From Coffea arabica (Eukaryota > Streptophyta > Magnoliopsida > Gentianales > Rubiaceae), in NCBI RefSeq assembly GCF_036785885.1, contig NC_092323.1:6642501-6706500 (forward strand): a stretch of DNA of 64,000 nt, read 5' to 3'. The position numbers and the translations under genes are program-made. Within the stretch, counting starts at the first letter, position 1. The number at the start of each line of letters is the position of its first letter. A model generated the notes under the pieces. The model was not told the origin of the DNA and made no database searches. It was given only the letters and a program-made list of their open reading frames with translations. Below are positions 14,226-24,649 of the stretch, one piece after another.

Positions 14226-14714
14226 TCAACTGTTCTTCAGAAAATCCTTCCTGTTTGTGACTGCATGGCTTCTACTTCTGGGAAAAGCATCTGTTCTCAA
14301 AGTTACATCTTCTCCAAAATCACAGGGCTTTTCTTCATCAATCCTTCCAATGGCAATTGTTTGACTGCGCTGCACAACACTTACTCCTCCCATGGGGGGC
14401 CGCTGTTGCCTAAGAAACTCTAACTCAATCTTGTTCCTGAGGCCCCTGGTGGAAGCAGCCCTCAGAAGCTCAGCCAAATCATCATCGCTGATTAATGCTG
14501 AAGATCTGACACTAAAGCTCTTGGGCAAAGATGGAGCGAGATGAGAAGCAGGATACACCATGCCACCAATACTGTTATACGTACCGACATTTGAAGCGCA
14601 ATTATTCATGCAGTTGATATAGAAATCCCGGGCTCTAGTCAGGATTCTGGTGACTGCTGTAACGCATGTTCTGAATTTGCCTTGTTTACCGGCCTTTTTG
14701 ATTATGGTGCTCAT
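14226..14714 (-). CDS. Small plant-type protein of unknown function (162 aa)
   Basis: Single-exon frame of 162 residues from ATG at 14714. The N-terminal third has a basic start (MSTIIKKAGKQGKFRTC) and an amphipathic segment (TAVTRILTRARDFYINCMNN). The middle contains SFSVRSSALISDDDLAELLR, a Ser-rich run followed by an acidic helix. The C-terminal half is Arg-rich with no known fold visible. There is no signal peptide or membrane segment. The arrangement resembles small unnamed plant proteins, but I cannot name a family or role. A TATA-like box 52-58 bp upstream supports a real gene. Confidence 0.75.
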   Translation of the reverse strand: MSTIIKKAGKQGKFRTCVTAVTRILTRARDFYINCMNNCASNVGTYNSIGGMVYPASHLAPSLPKSFSVRSSALISDDDLAELLRAASTRGLRNKIELEFLRQQRPPMGGVSVVQRSQTIAIGRIDEEKPCDFGEDVTLRTDAFPRSRSHAVTNRKDFLKNS

Positions 14715-14765
14715 ACCTGACTAGCTGCACTTATTGCATTACTTGAAAATTCAACGCTTGCCGTG

Positions 14766-14772
14766 TATATAT
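14766..14772 (-). promoter_or_regulatory. TATA-like box of the 162-aa protein gene
   Basis: ATATATA on the minus strand, 52-58 bp upstream of the ATG at 14714. It would place the transcription start near 14740 and give a short leader. Confidence 0.5.
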
Positions 14773-15507
14773 CGTAGCTTGTAACCCACGCTCAGAGACA
14801 GTGTAATTAAATATATTGGTGCTGCCGAATGATGAAGATCTGTGGGGTCTAACGGAGTAATAAAACAAGCCAGCAAGACGTTAAAAAAAAAAAAAAAAAA
14901 AAAGCAAGGAGGGAAAGTGCCGGGGAAAATGGAATTAAATTAAATATGGCAAAGCGAAAACTCTTGCTTTTTGTCCATGATGGAACCTAATAGAGATATG
15001 TGGAACACTACTTCGACCACGTTGAATGAGCAACACTGTGTTGATCTGTAAGTTCGACCATTAACAAGGTTGAAGATAGGGTAGGCTATTTGATGAAGAA
15101 TTAATGATTCGAAACCACAATGCTATGGATAGCATGCCTATGTATAATCTTTTGAGAATGTTACTAAATTATTTATTTGTGCTAATTGGGTCACTAAACT
15201 ATTTTCTTAGCTGAAAATGTCACCGAATTAACCAAATTATATGCTCTGTGTCGTTCCATGTAATTTGACCATCATGACAAATGGAATGAATGTCACCTGA
15301 TTTGTAAATGGATTTTTGTAGGGGCAAATTTTATTTTATTTTTGTCTACAATGATAGCTGTTTTATAATCTAAACTAGTCTAATCTAGTTTTATTTGTAG
15401 GGGCAAATTCATCTGCACAATTTTTATTTGAAGCTTTTCCTCTCTTTACTCACAGATCTCTGTCTTTTTCTCTCTCAACTGTTAGCAGTAGAGAAAAGTT
15501 CAAAACT

Positions 15508-15531
15508 CCCCCCCCCCCCCCCCCCCCCCCC
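15508..15531 (+). repeat. Poly-C tract, 24 C
   Basis: Twenty-four consecutive cytosines, unusual in this AT-rich region. Length may be affected by sequencing or assembly. Confidence 0.9.
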
Positions 15532-16234
15532 AACAACCCAAAAATAAGCTAAAGAAGTGTTGAACGGGCACGATTTCGCATCTGAGCTAAGAATCTATTG
15601 TTTTAGATAGGTTTGTGATTGGGAAAAAAGGGAGCTCGATCAAGTTACCAATAAAATTTTTGTGATTGTGAAAATACCGTCTTCCTTTTCTTAAAATATT
15701 ATAGATGTTCAATGGCTGCTGAAATTTTCCAAAGGCTTTACCCAGAATAAAGATACTGAGTAGAAGGGATTGTGGTGGATCCCTAACAGTTAATCCTCCT
15801 CCCCTCCTCGTGAATAAAATGCCAGACCCAATTGTCGACAACAAAGATCTAGCTACAAATACTTACGAGAGATTCTACGCGCAAGTTGCTACATCGCCGT
15901 AGCTTTAATTTGGATTGTCAAAACTTGAATGCCTAATTCAGAGTTTAGGGTAGAAGATAAAATTTGAGAAGGTTTAAGTTAGGCACCGTTTGTGTTAAGT
16001 GGACAGAAGATAACCAGAAAGGAAAAGAATTGGAAGGTTTTGATTTTTTTTTTCTTTTATTTGACTGCTTTTTATTGGTTGCAATTTCGGAAAAACAAGA
16101 AACAAATTTAAATGAAAAGTTTCATTTTATGTCATGCCCAAAACCTGATTATAAAAATGGCAAAGAGAAAACTAGAAAAAAATCCTCTTCGTTTTTTGGA
16201 AGGGGAAGAGACCATGCCCGCTCAAAACACAAAA

Positions 16235-16381
16235 GGTTGTGTTTGGATTGCATTTTTCGTGATTTTTCATGAAAAAATTACTGTAACGATTTGATGTATG
16301 TGAGGAAAAAAGGTAATAGGGAAATGTGATTACGGAAAACGACGCAATTTTTCGATGAAAACAGGCAATCCAAACAAGGCC
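16235..16381. mobile_element. hAT-like MITE
   Basis: About 147 bp with inverted ends sharing TTTGGATTGC (left GGTTGTGTTTGGATTGC; right, on the other strand, GGCCTTGTTTGGATTGC). No coding capacity. It is nested in the larger TIR element. A clear target-site duplication was not found. Confidence 0.6.
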
Positions 16382-17689
16382 ACGAATCCCAGTCATTTGC
16401 TAGTTAGTGATGTGGGAGACGACAAGGAGAAACCCACTTCATATTTGGGCACAAATTCACAAAGGTCTTAGGGTTGAAAAGTAGAATGAAGCCTCATTGT
16501 TGTCTATAATGTTCAAGGGCGAAGACAAACATTAACCAAAAAAATTGAATTGATGATTTTGCTTCTCAAAAACCAAGCCTGCAAGTCAATTGATGTCCAT
16601 TCCTTTTGTCTTGACAGGCAAATTTCACTAAATAAGAAAAAACATGCAATTTGGTTAGTCCAGTGACATTTTCAACTAAGAAAATAATTCTGTGATCTAA
16701 ATTAGCACTAGTGTACAATATAATGACATATGACACGATTTGCTCTAATCTTTTACCATATACATATTTTAATTATGAAAAACAGAAGGACCCCATTTCT
16801 ATCTATTTTTGAATCGCCTTAAGCCACGTGGCGAAGGACATAAATTAGAAACAATTGATGGGCTCTCCAACTGGACTTTGTCAGTCTTAAGCCACGTGGG
16901 ATCATATCATACAAGAACTCGATTGGTTTTCGATTTTACTTTTGTATTTTTTCCCAAACTTTCGCTTTCGATTTTTCGATAGACGCTGGGGTTTTGTTAT
17001 GTGGGGTAATGAAGAAACCCAAAAGAAAAACAATAAAAAAAAAATGAGTTTTGCTAGTGACAGGTAACGGAGAAATGAAAAAAGGAAAATATATCGGCAT
17101 GCGTTGTTATGTTTGGTGGTCTACAGATGTTAGACGGAGGTTAATTGTCTTTAGTCATAAGCTGTAGTCAAACTAAAAAGTCACTCACTTTCTATCCAAT
17201 TAAAAAAAATCTAGAAACTAGAAACAAGAAATCTAGAAATCAAAAGTTATATAGTTTCTATGATAAATCTTTCCATATGGAGATTTGCCTTTCACGCAGC
17301 TGAGTGGAACAATTGGATACACTCGTTAGATAACTAAAGCTGCGTTAAGAAATTACCATAGTTCACACAATGTACACCTATTTTCAGTTTTTTTTTTTTT
17401 TCTAATGTTTGATAGCAAAGTGTATGTTCTATTTGTTTAATTAATCTGCATCAGCAGTTACACCTTGGATCTCGGTATGTGCATACTTATTGTATATATA
17501 TATTTTAGAATTTTTTAAATAAGTGCCCACTAGCACTCTAATACTTTAGCTCCTACAATTTACCGTGTAAATATAAATTGCAATATTTACTGTACTCCTA
17601 TATTTAGGCATTCCCTGAATTGGGAAAAAAAAAAATAACACTTGGGATGCTTTTGACCAATGCCCACTAAGCATTCTTCAGATAAAATT

Positions 17690-18310
17690 ATAGCTGTCAA
17701 GCAAATCCATTTAACTAAATTTACTCATACCGCTTATGAATAGATGGGTATGAGTATGTTAAATTTTTGCATATGATTATAAATGAGTTAAATGGGTATT
17801 ATTGGGTAACCCATCAAACCCAATTAATTCTTTTAGAATTGTCTTCCCCCAAACCTCCTCTCTTCCCCCACCCATTAACTTGCTCATTTTTCACCATTAC
17901 CAATTTATGACAAGTTTTATCCTCTTTTCTTATTTTTCCAAAATGAAATTTTAAATTTACACACGAAAAAATGCTAGAAGTTCAAAATTTTTGGATTAAG
18001 TTTTTATGTTAACTTTTATAGTACTTAGTTCAAATTTTTATATTCTTATTGTTTGATTACTAAATAGTATGTATAATTTTGCGCCATAGAGTACATATGG
18101 GAAAAAATTGATAATTAGGTTTATTAAGTATTATAAATAAATATTTAAAACTAATGATGGGTGCAAAGGATGTTATAAATTGACAACTTAGTTTATGGAA
18201 ATGAATTTACATTAATTTACAAAAAGTAAAAATAAATGGGTTATAAATGGGTAATTGGGTTACCCAATTCATTTTTTGACTTACCCATTTATACCCATCT
18301 AATTATGGAT
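17690..18310. mobile_element. Probable decayed TIR element
   Basis: Ends are rich in repeated ACCCATTTA and TAAATGGGT words in opposite orientations (17700-17830 and 18235-18305). This suggests a non-autonomous DNA element with subterminal repeats. Boundaries are approximate and no ORF is supported. Confidence 0.35.
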
Positions 18311-20960
18311 GCGACTTCACACTTTGGTAATTAATCCTTCAGTTTTAAAAAAAAATATGTTGCCTAGAAAATTGGGCAATTATGTGCCACAAGAAATTGT
18401 ATGGAAAGTTTACGTGTAAAATTTTAAGGCAAAAAGGTTTGCCATTTAATTATAAGTTCGGGGGGCCCAAATTTACGTTGTAATCTTACAGATTGAATTC
18501 AGCAGATTCTCTCTTCGTGTTCCGAAAGGATTATTCAATGGTGGCACTTGCAGAAGTGCCGTGGATTCCGCAATTTAATAGAAAGAATGAACCTATGAGC
18601 CCCCATTTTTTTTTTTAAAAGAAAAAAATTTTGTTCTTTAGAGGATAAATAGAATAGACGGTACGTAACAGCCAGAAGGACAAAAGATAAAAGTATGCAT
18701 TAGAACATTCCAGAAAAACACAATTAAAGAAAAGATAAGATTGAATCTCAAAACTCCACCTGTGTAGCCCATATTAAGAGGAGAAAAAAAGAAAAGAAAA
18801 AGAATTCTCGCCTCTTGAAAGAACCGGGCAGTGTTTCTAGTTGGAGTTCTCTCCTCTTGAAAGAAGATTCTTGATTGTAGGAATTATAGCGCAATACTCA
18901 ATTGACTCGTTTAATTACTTGGCTTAATTTGTAAGAATTAATTCACAAGTATTAACATTACAAACATTGATGGAATCGGATCTGCCCCGAAGTAAAAAGT
19001 TGGAAATTACCGAACCATTCATTCTCTTGTTTCCAACATTTTCCGTACTGTAAAATTCACAAGAGATTCTCTTGTTGTGAAAAAATGTGGCACAGTATAA
19101 CATAACATATATAAATGGAATTTGTTTAAATAGTGTTGTGATTAAAACTCCTGAACCCCAATTCTATCCGAAAACCTGGTTCTTGCTCATTCATGATACC
19201 AGCAAACGGAAGTCCGCATTCAATAGCCGACAGCTATTTGAACTCGGACTTGGACTAACCGTAATTATTATTATTATAACCTTACACCTTGGACTAAGTA
19301 TGTGATTATGGTCACTCAAGTTCATTTGATTCAAACAAAAAAAAAAAGAAGAAGAAGGTTCATTAGATTCCAAGTGCAAACAAGTGGCTTCAAGAAAACT
19401 ATTGAAAAAACCAAAGCAGCTAGCAATAACTGTAATTGCTGACCAGAAAAAAATAATACTTACAGAAGTGATATCCTGCTGCTTCATGTGTGGCTCTTAT
19501 ATTGAAAACACCTCTCATGGATTACCCTTGCCATAACTTAAATATGATGATACCTTTAACTTCTTGACAAAATGATCCTTACCAATCAACCCTTTTTTGT
19601 TCAAGACGAAAATTTGAGTGAGATCCTTAAAATAATTTAGGTGGACAAAAACAAAACTTTCAAACCATGTAGACCCAGAGAAGCTTCTAACCAGTTGAGT
19701 CGATCTAGCGGCACCCTCTTGGGAGTGTGTGTCAATATTAATAATTCGATTCCCCATCTATTTCTAGGGTATTGTTATTATTACATCCATCCATCCATCC
19801 GTGATCATTCCTCCAATCTACCTATATTGATGTGTTATACCTATAATTGGTGTGTTATGCATCTCACAAAAAATGCTATAATGAATGTCAGTAACTCGAA
19901 GAAGAAGAAGAGGACGGAAAGTTTGATTTGGACGTTGCAATTTAATTTTTCTTCCTCGGATAATTGAGGTCGAAAGACATCAATATCTCCTTTTAAGTGG
20001 AGTGAGTGTTAATGGCAGGGCCGGCGGAGCCGCCACCATGGCCAGCGAAAAGCCATTAATTTCTTCTACATGGGGCTGTCAAATTCATCACCGTGATCGG
20101 ATGCATTATGAATATTACGACCCAAAAGCCAAACCATGCCCAAGTCTAAAGAGTAAATGAGGACTATCCCTGTCAAGAAGGAACAAGTATTTGATTATTG
20201 AGAAAGAGCGACATAACTGGGCTCCATGACAACAAAAACCTGAACCTAGCTAGGGTGACATCAGGCGGCTCTTTTTATTTTTCTCCAATTATTGTTACAC
20301 TGCCTATACTATAGATTCACAACTTGCAGTGGATATTCCACTAATTTATTTAAACTAATAGATTGGATAACATATTCAATGCACCCACCCCGTGTGGTCG
20401 TCCTCATGCCCATATCGCACAGCATATTATGAATAAATTATTCGGTCAAAGTATTAGCACAAAAAATTATTCAACTTATACCCAGAGAATATGGCAAAAT
20501 GCCTCAGCCATCATTTCCTGCCTAAACTCTTTTAACACTGAACCGATGTACTAAAGCAGCAAAAGAGACCATGAATGAATAGACAGATGGGTTTTGGTGG
20601 AGTAATCATTCCTAAATTAAACACGGATACAAATATATACTCTAAACACATACTATAACAAATAAAACCCTTCCTTTTGTCCTCCGGTTCAGATGCTGCA
20701 GCTAGGTCGTAGATGTAGATTTGAGGAACGAGGATGTAGGTAGGACTTCTGACTCGGTATATCCTCGTTATCTCCAAATATTTCGGGACAAGAGAGTAGC
20801 AGGCATGGGTGACTATATCTTAATCGAAATATAATGTTATGGTCAAAATTGAGCACTAGGACTGTTCATGTCCTGTCACTTGCAATACAGCCCCGCCGAC
20901 GCCCAGGACAAATAAACATTTGAATTTTTCTTGTGACTTTCAAACCTTCGAAGTTTTTGT
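18311..20960. other. Intergenic region upstream of the VQ gene
   Basis: No gene is recognised. It contains a (CATC)n tract near 19784-19799 and a GC-rich snippet near 20018-20042 with GGCGGAGCC, a sequence typical of hAT-MITE ends. Frames of 60-108 codons have no recognisable domains. Confidence 0.5.
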
Positions 20961-20963
20961 TTC

Positions 20964-20970
20964 TTTATAA
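20964..20970 (+). promoter_or_regulatory. TATA box of the VQ gene
   Basis: TTTATAA about 150 bp upstream of the VQ ATG. It predicts a transcription start near 21000 and a leader of roughly 115 nt. Confidence 0.5.
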
Positions 20971-21116
20971 CTGCTGCTCTTTCTGTTAGAGATTGTCATC
21001 TTGCAGACTTGCATCCCTTGCCTCCTCCTCCTCCATACAGCACCTCTAGCTAGCTGAAACTACGAGTCTACAATTTTGGAATAAAAGATCTAAAATCTGC
21101 ATTTGTAAACCTTGGC

Positions 21117-21803
21117 ATGGAGAATTCCTCCGACTCGTACAATTCTTCCTCTTCCACCTCGAGCCAGTTCGCTGCGTACCAACAATATTTAGAAGAAAAC
21201 AGACCCAAAACAACAACACCCTCATTCTATTCGTCCCTTCATGCAGTCCGCAAACTTCCACTAAAACCAATGAAGAAGCCAATCGCACCTTTGCCACCAA
21301 TGAAGCCAAAAGTGTACAAGGTGGATTCCGTGAACTTCAAGCAAGTCGTCCAAAGGCTTACTTCTGCACCTGAATTCCAACCCAATGTTTCACCAGCACC
21401 AGAAGCGCAAGAAGTGGTCGAAAAGGTCCCTACAGCACTGGCGTTACGTCCCAGACGTCTGGAAGAGGTGGCTCCTCCAGCACTTGACCTCTCATCCACA
21501 GCATCACCTCTTCGTTTCTCATCAACTACTCAGTTGTCAGTGCCACCTGGGACTGCGGCTGGGAATGATCACAATGCTGCAGGCCAAGGTCGCTGGGGAG
21601 GACAACAGTTTCTTCCTTCTCCCAACAACACTTCACAAATTCCTGCCAACTTCAGTGAGTTGATTGCCTCGGAAAGAAAGCACCACAAGTTTTCTGAAAC
21701 TTGCGGAGCTCCGAGTCCACTCGGATTTAGCTTCTCACCATCTTCAATGGCCTGGTGTTTGTCCCCGCTTCTGAGTCCGGGAACCCTTTCCTTTTTGGAT
21801 TAA
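21117..21803 (+). CDS. VQ-motif-containing protein
   Basis: Intronless frame of 228 residues, as is common for plant VQ proteins. The defining motif FKQVVQRLT is at residues 74-82, preceded by the basic, proline-rich segment that usually precedes it. The rest is Ser/Pro-rich and predicted disordered. The C-terminus ends in SPLLSPGTLSFLD, a tail I associate with VQ29-like members. Family knowledge: VQ proteins bind WRKY or PIF transcription factors in the nucleus and tune defence or light responses. Which partner this one binds cannot be read from sequence. The start ATG opens MENSSDSYNS, and a TATA box lies upstream at a sensible distance. Confidence 0.9.
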   Translation: MENSSDSYNSSSSTSSQFAAYQQYLEENRPKTTTPSFYSSLHAVRKLPLKPMKKPIAPLPPMKPKVYKVDSVNFKQVVQRLTSAPEFQPNVSPAPEAQEVVEKVPTALALRPRRLEEVAPPALDLSSTASPLRFSSTTQLSVPPGTAAGNDHNAAGQGRWGGQQFLPSPNNTSQIPANFSELIASERKHHKFSETCGAPSPLGFSFSPSSMAWCLSPLLSPGTLSFLD

Positions 21804-23239
21804 ATTCAACACACTTCTTTAGTTCTTTCGACTACATTAATTACCAACAATTGCCAGCCCATGCGCCCTTAATTTCTGCGTAACCTTTAGTCCTCTATTT
21901 TTAGCATTTCAAATGTTTATTGGTAAATCACTTCATTTATTATCATTATCAATTTTTCTGATTAATGTGGGATATTTTGGTTGGGAACCTTTTCCTCTTT
22001 TCTTTTTTTTTTCGGTGGTGTAGGGGATTGTAGTAGGGGGTTCTCTCTTTTTGCAACTCTCCGTAAGCTCCTATGTATGGTCCTATGTATTCCTGTAATG
22101 AATAAATAAGATTCACAAGGCGCATCTTTTGCTCTGATCAGAGATATTTGAGACTTCGAACTCAATGAGAAAACTCATTTTGCCTCCCCATACCTCCAAG
22201 TTTAGAGGCTACCAAAATCTATTCCTGAAAACTGATTAATTGAAGAACACTTCAGCGCTTAAAGGATATACAATAACAATTGGACTCATTCAAGAGAACA
22301 ACGCGAATAATTTTAGTAACAAACCGGAAACACGATTATCTGGAATTAGACTGGAAACGTCAGTGTTGTTATACAGTAGATGTAGAACTAAATAAGAAAA
22401 GTGGTTTTAACTCGTCAAAATGTGTATGTTTAGATACTCTCTTGTTTTTTTTAACAAATATTATTTGACTTGTATCATAAACATTTTTTTCAATCGCTTT
22501 TTTAATCCACATATGCCATATTACAAAATGTGCTACGGTATTATTACAATTAATTATCCCAAAAACAATCTCCTATCATTGGTATTATTACAATTAATTA
22601 ACTAAGCTTCATGCTGTTAGGTTCTGTAAAATCTTACATGAAATCACGCTATAAAATCACGATGTAAAATTTAATGGGTTCAGATTTGAATATCTTTAGA
22701 TGCGTTTGATAATAAAAAATAGAACATCTGAATTAATTAAGTGACACTGAATTTTTTAAACAAAACTTGTTCCGAAATATAAGAGATAAGTTATTCACTT
22801 ATCATTTAATATGAAATACACTCAAATACATTAAAATTAGTACTTAACAATTCAACAATTTAATGGATTCACAATTCAAATTCCAGACTTCAGTCTATAA
22901 GCGCAAGGAATGGGCGATCAAAACTTACAAAACTTCATTTTCCGAAGCAACGAGAGCCCATGATTGATTAAGTGGCCGAAAGGCCAACCTTGTTGCATTT
23001 TGCGAATTGTTGTAATCAATCAATTTTTTTCTCCAAGTAGTACTGTGTTATTTTGAATTGACTTGGTTTGACATACTTAATTTAATGGGGATTTTTTCAA
23101 TCCATTTTAACTTTCAATATCCTTTAACACTATCTAACAAGAGCATCGAAACCCTCTGGATTAACATAAGCTAATTGGTTTGCTCCAGAAACAAAAGAAA
23201 AAATGGTATATGTTTTGCTACCAAGTTTGCCATTAAAAA

Positions 23240-23513
23240 ATGAAAAGGAATGGGAAAAAATAAATACAACAGCTTAAAAAAAGCAATATATAATAGAAAA
23301 TTAAAAAATACAGCAGAAAATTCATAAAAAATCTCATTTTTATGCATTTTGATTTTTTGAGTTTGTTAAATTTTGTGTATTACTCAATTAATAGTTATTA
23401 GATCTTAAGGAAACAAAAAAGAATTAAAACATAATGCTTATGAAGGAGAAATAACAATATAATAAAAAGTGGGACAAAGAATGGCACAGGGTGTGGGACA
23501 AAAGATCCGTTGC
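23240..23513. mobile_element. Partial relative of the MULE-like MITE at 26053
   Basis: Shares long stretches with 26053-26435 (AAATACAACAG, TTAAAAAATACAGCAGAAAA, GGTGTGGGACA, AAGATCCGTTGC). The left inverted end is missing or unrecognisable. It lies in the block of copy A that copy B lacks. Confidence 0.65.
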
Positions 23514-24202
23514 GTGGGACTAATCACTCAGCGATAAATTAATCAGCCACATGGTAAAATTAATCATACGCGGCACATAAGTTACCAATCAACCACTTTA
23601 CAAGCTCCTACAGCGTGGTAGATATAAAGGCTATTGGTCCACACATTAATTTAATTTAGACAAGTAATTTTCAGCATAGGAGTTATAATTTGTGGCATAC
23701 TATATCGTTGAAATATATGTTCATATTTTTATTTCTTTTTGATAGTCATTTTCTTCATTATAATGTAAAGGTAAATTATGTATTCTGTACATAGTACAAA
23801 TAATGGAATTATGGGCCTTTAAGTCTATGTGATGAGAACTAGGTTTTCTAAGGGATTCCTTGATAGAAATCGTTCTTGCTTAAACACTTAAATAGGAAGG
23901 ATTAACTGTTTATAGATGTGGAGCAATGAGAATAAAATAAATAATAATATGCACACATTATTTTTCTGGTCAAAGGCGTTGAGCTTATGCTAAAATACGC
24001 CCATTCTCTGTTCATCAAACCCTACTCATGGACCGCGAGGCGTCATGTCATTCAACATCTTAGGACAAATTGGGTGCACTTGCATGAAATTTGTCACAAG
24101 CAAGCCCAATTGGCCCAAAACTTATTTTCTTATTTGTAATTTTGAATTTATTGCCTAAAAAGGAAAAACATAAAATAGGAGTCGCAATGCCGAAAACCTA
24201 CC

Positions 24203-24209
24203 TATAAAA
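24203..24209 (+). promoter_or_regulatory. TATA box of RING-H2 copy A
   Basis: TATAAAA in CTATAAAACC, conserved in copy B at 31842. The predicted leader exon runs from about 24233 to the donor at 24326/24327 (GGAAG|GTTGGT). Confidence 0.6.
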
Positions 24210-24384
24210 CCTTCCCATTGTGATTCGACAGGCAAATCGTCTTCTTCCTCGTCGCATGTCAAAATCTAACATCAATTTTAACAATTACTATTAACATGCA
24301 AAATCTTCAGGCGGAAAACGTGGAAGGTTGGTCTCTCCATCTCCCTGTTTTACTGAAGTATTATTCCTCCGCGCTAAGAAGTAA

Positions 24385-24542
24385 CGGCTTTGTTTGTTTG
24401 AATAGAAAAAAAATTTTAGTTGCATCATAACGACGATTCGTAAACACCTTTTCTCTCTCTCTCTCTTTTTTTTTTTTGATCTTTTAAACCATTTTTTTTA
24501 ATCTTAACACAATTTCCAAATAATTTTCTATCCAAACAAACC
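24385..24542. mobile_element. MITE in the leader intron (copy A)
   Basis: Inverted ends TTTGTTTG-AATAGAAAA on the left and, on the opposite strand, GGTTTGTTTGGATAGAAAA on the right. The same insertion is in copy B, so it predates the duplication. Its superfamily is not certain (hAT-like ends). Confidence 0.6.
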
Positions 24543-24649
24543 GATTTTTTTTTTCTTTTTGTTTTTGCAATTCGACGTTGCCAATTGGAGAAGGTCTTAC
24601 ATCTCCATCTTCGGCGAGTGGTGAAGTATATAACGACATTGCTGAGATC

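Larger units (their letters stand above)
15160..16740. mobile_element. TIR-bounded non-autonomous DNA element, about 1.6 kb
   Basis: Inverted ends: the left at about 15178-15305 contains GTGCTAATT, ATTTTCTTAG and TGAAAATGTCAC. The right at about 16580-16708 gives the same order on the opposite strand. Exact termini and target duplication were not resolved. Inside are a 24-C run and a nested hAT-like MITE. Short frames inside show no transposase. The superfamily is undetermined. Confidence 0.6.

Noticed and set aside
15587-16396. Several 60-100 codon frames on both strands
   Set aside because: They lie inside a TIR-bounded element and a nested MITE, with no transposase or host domain.
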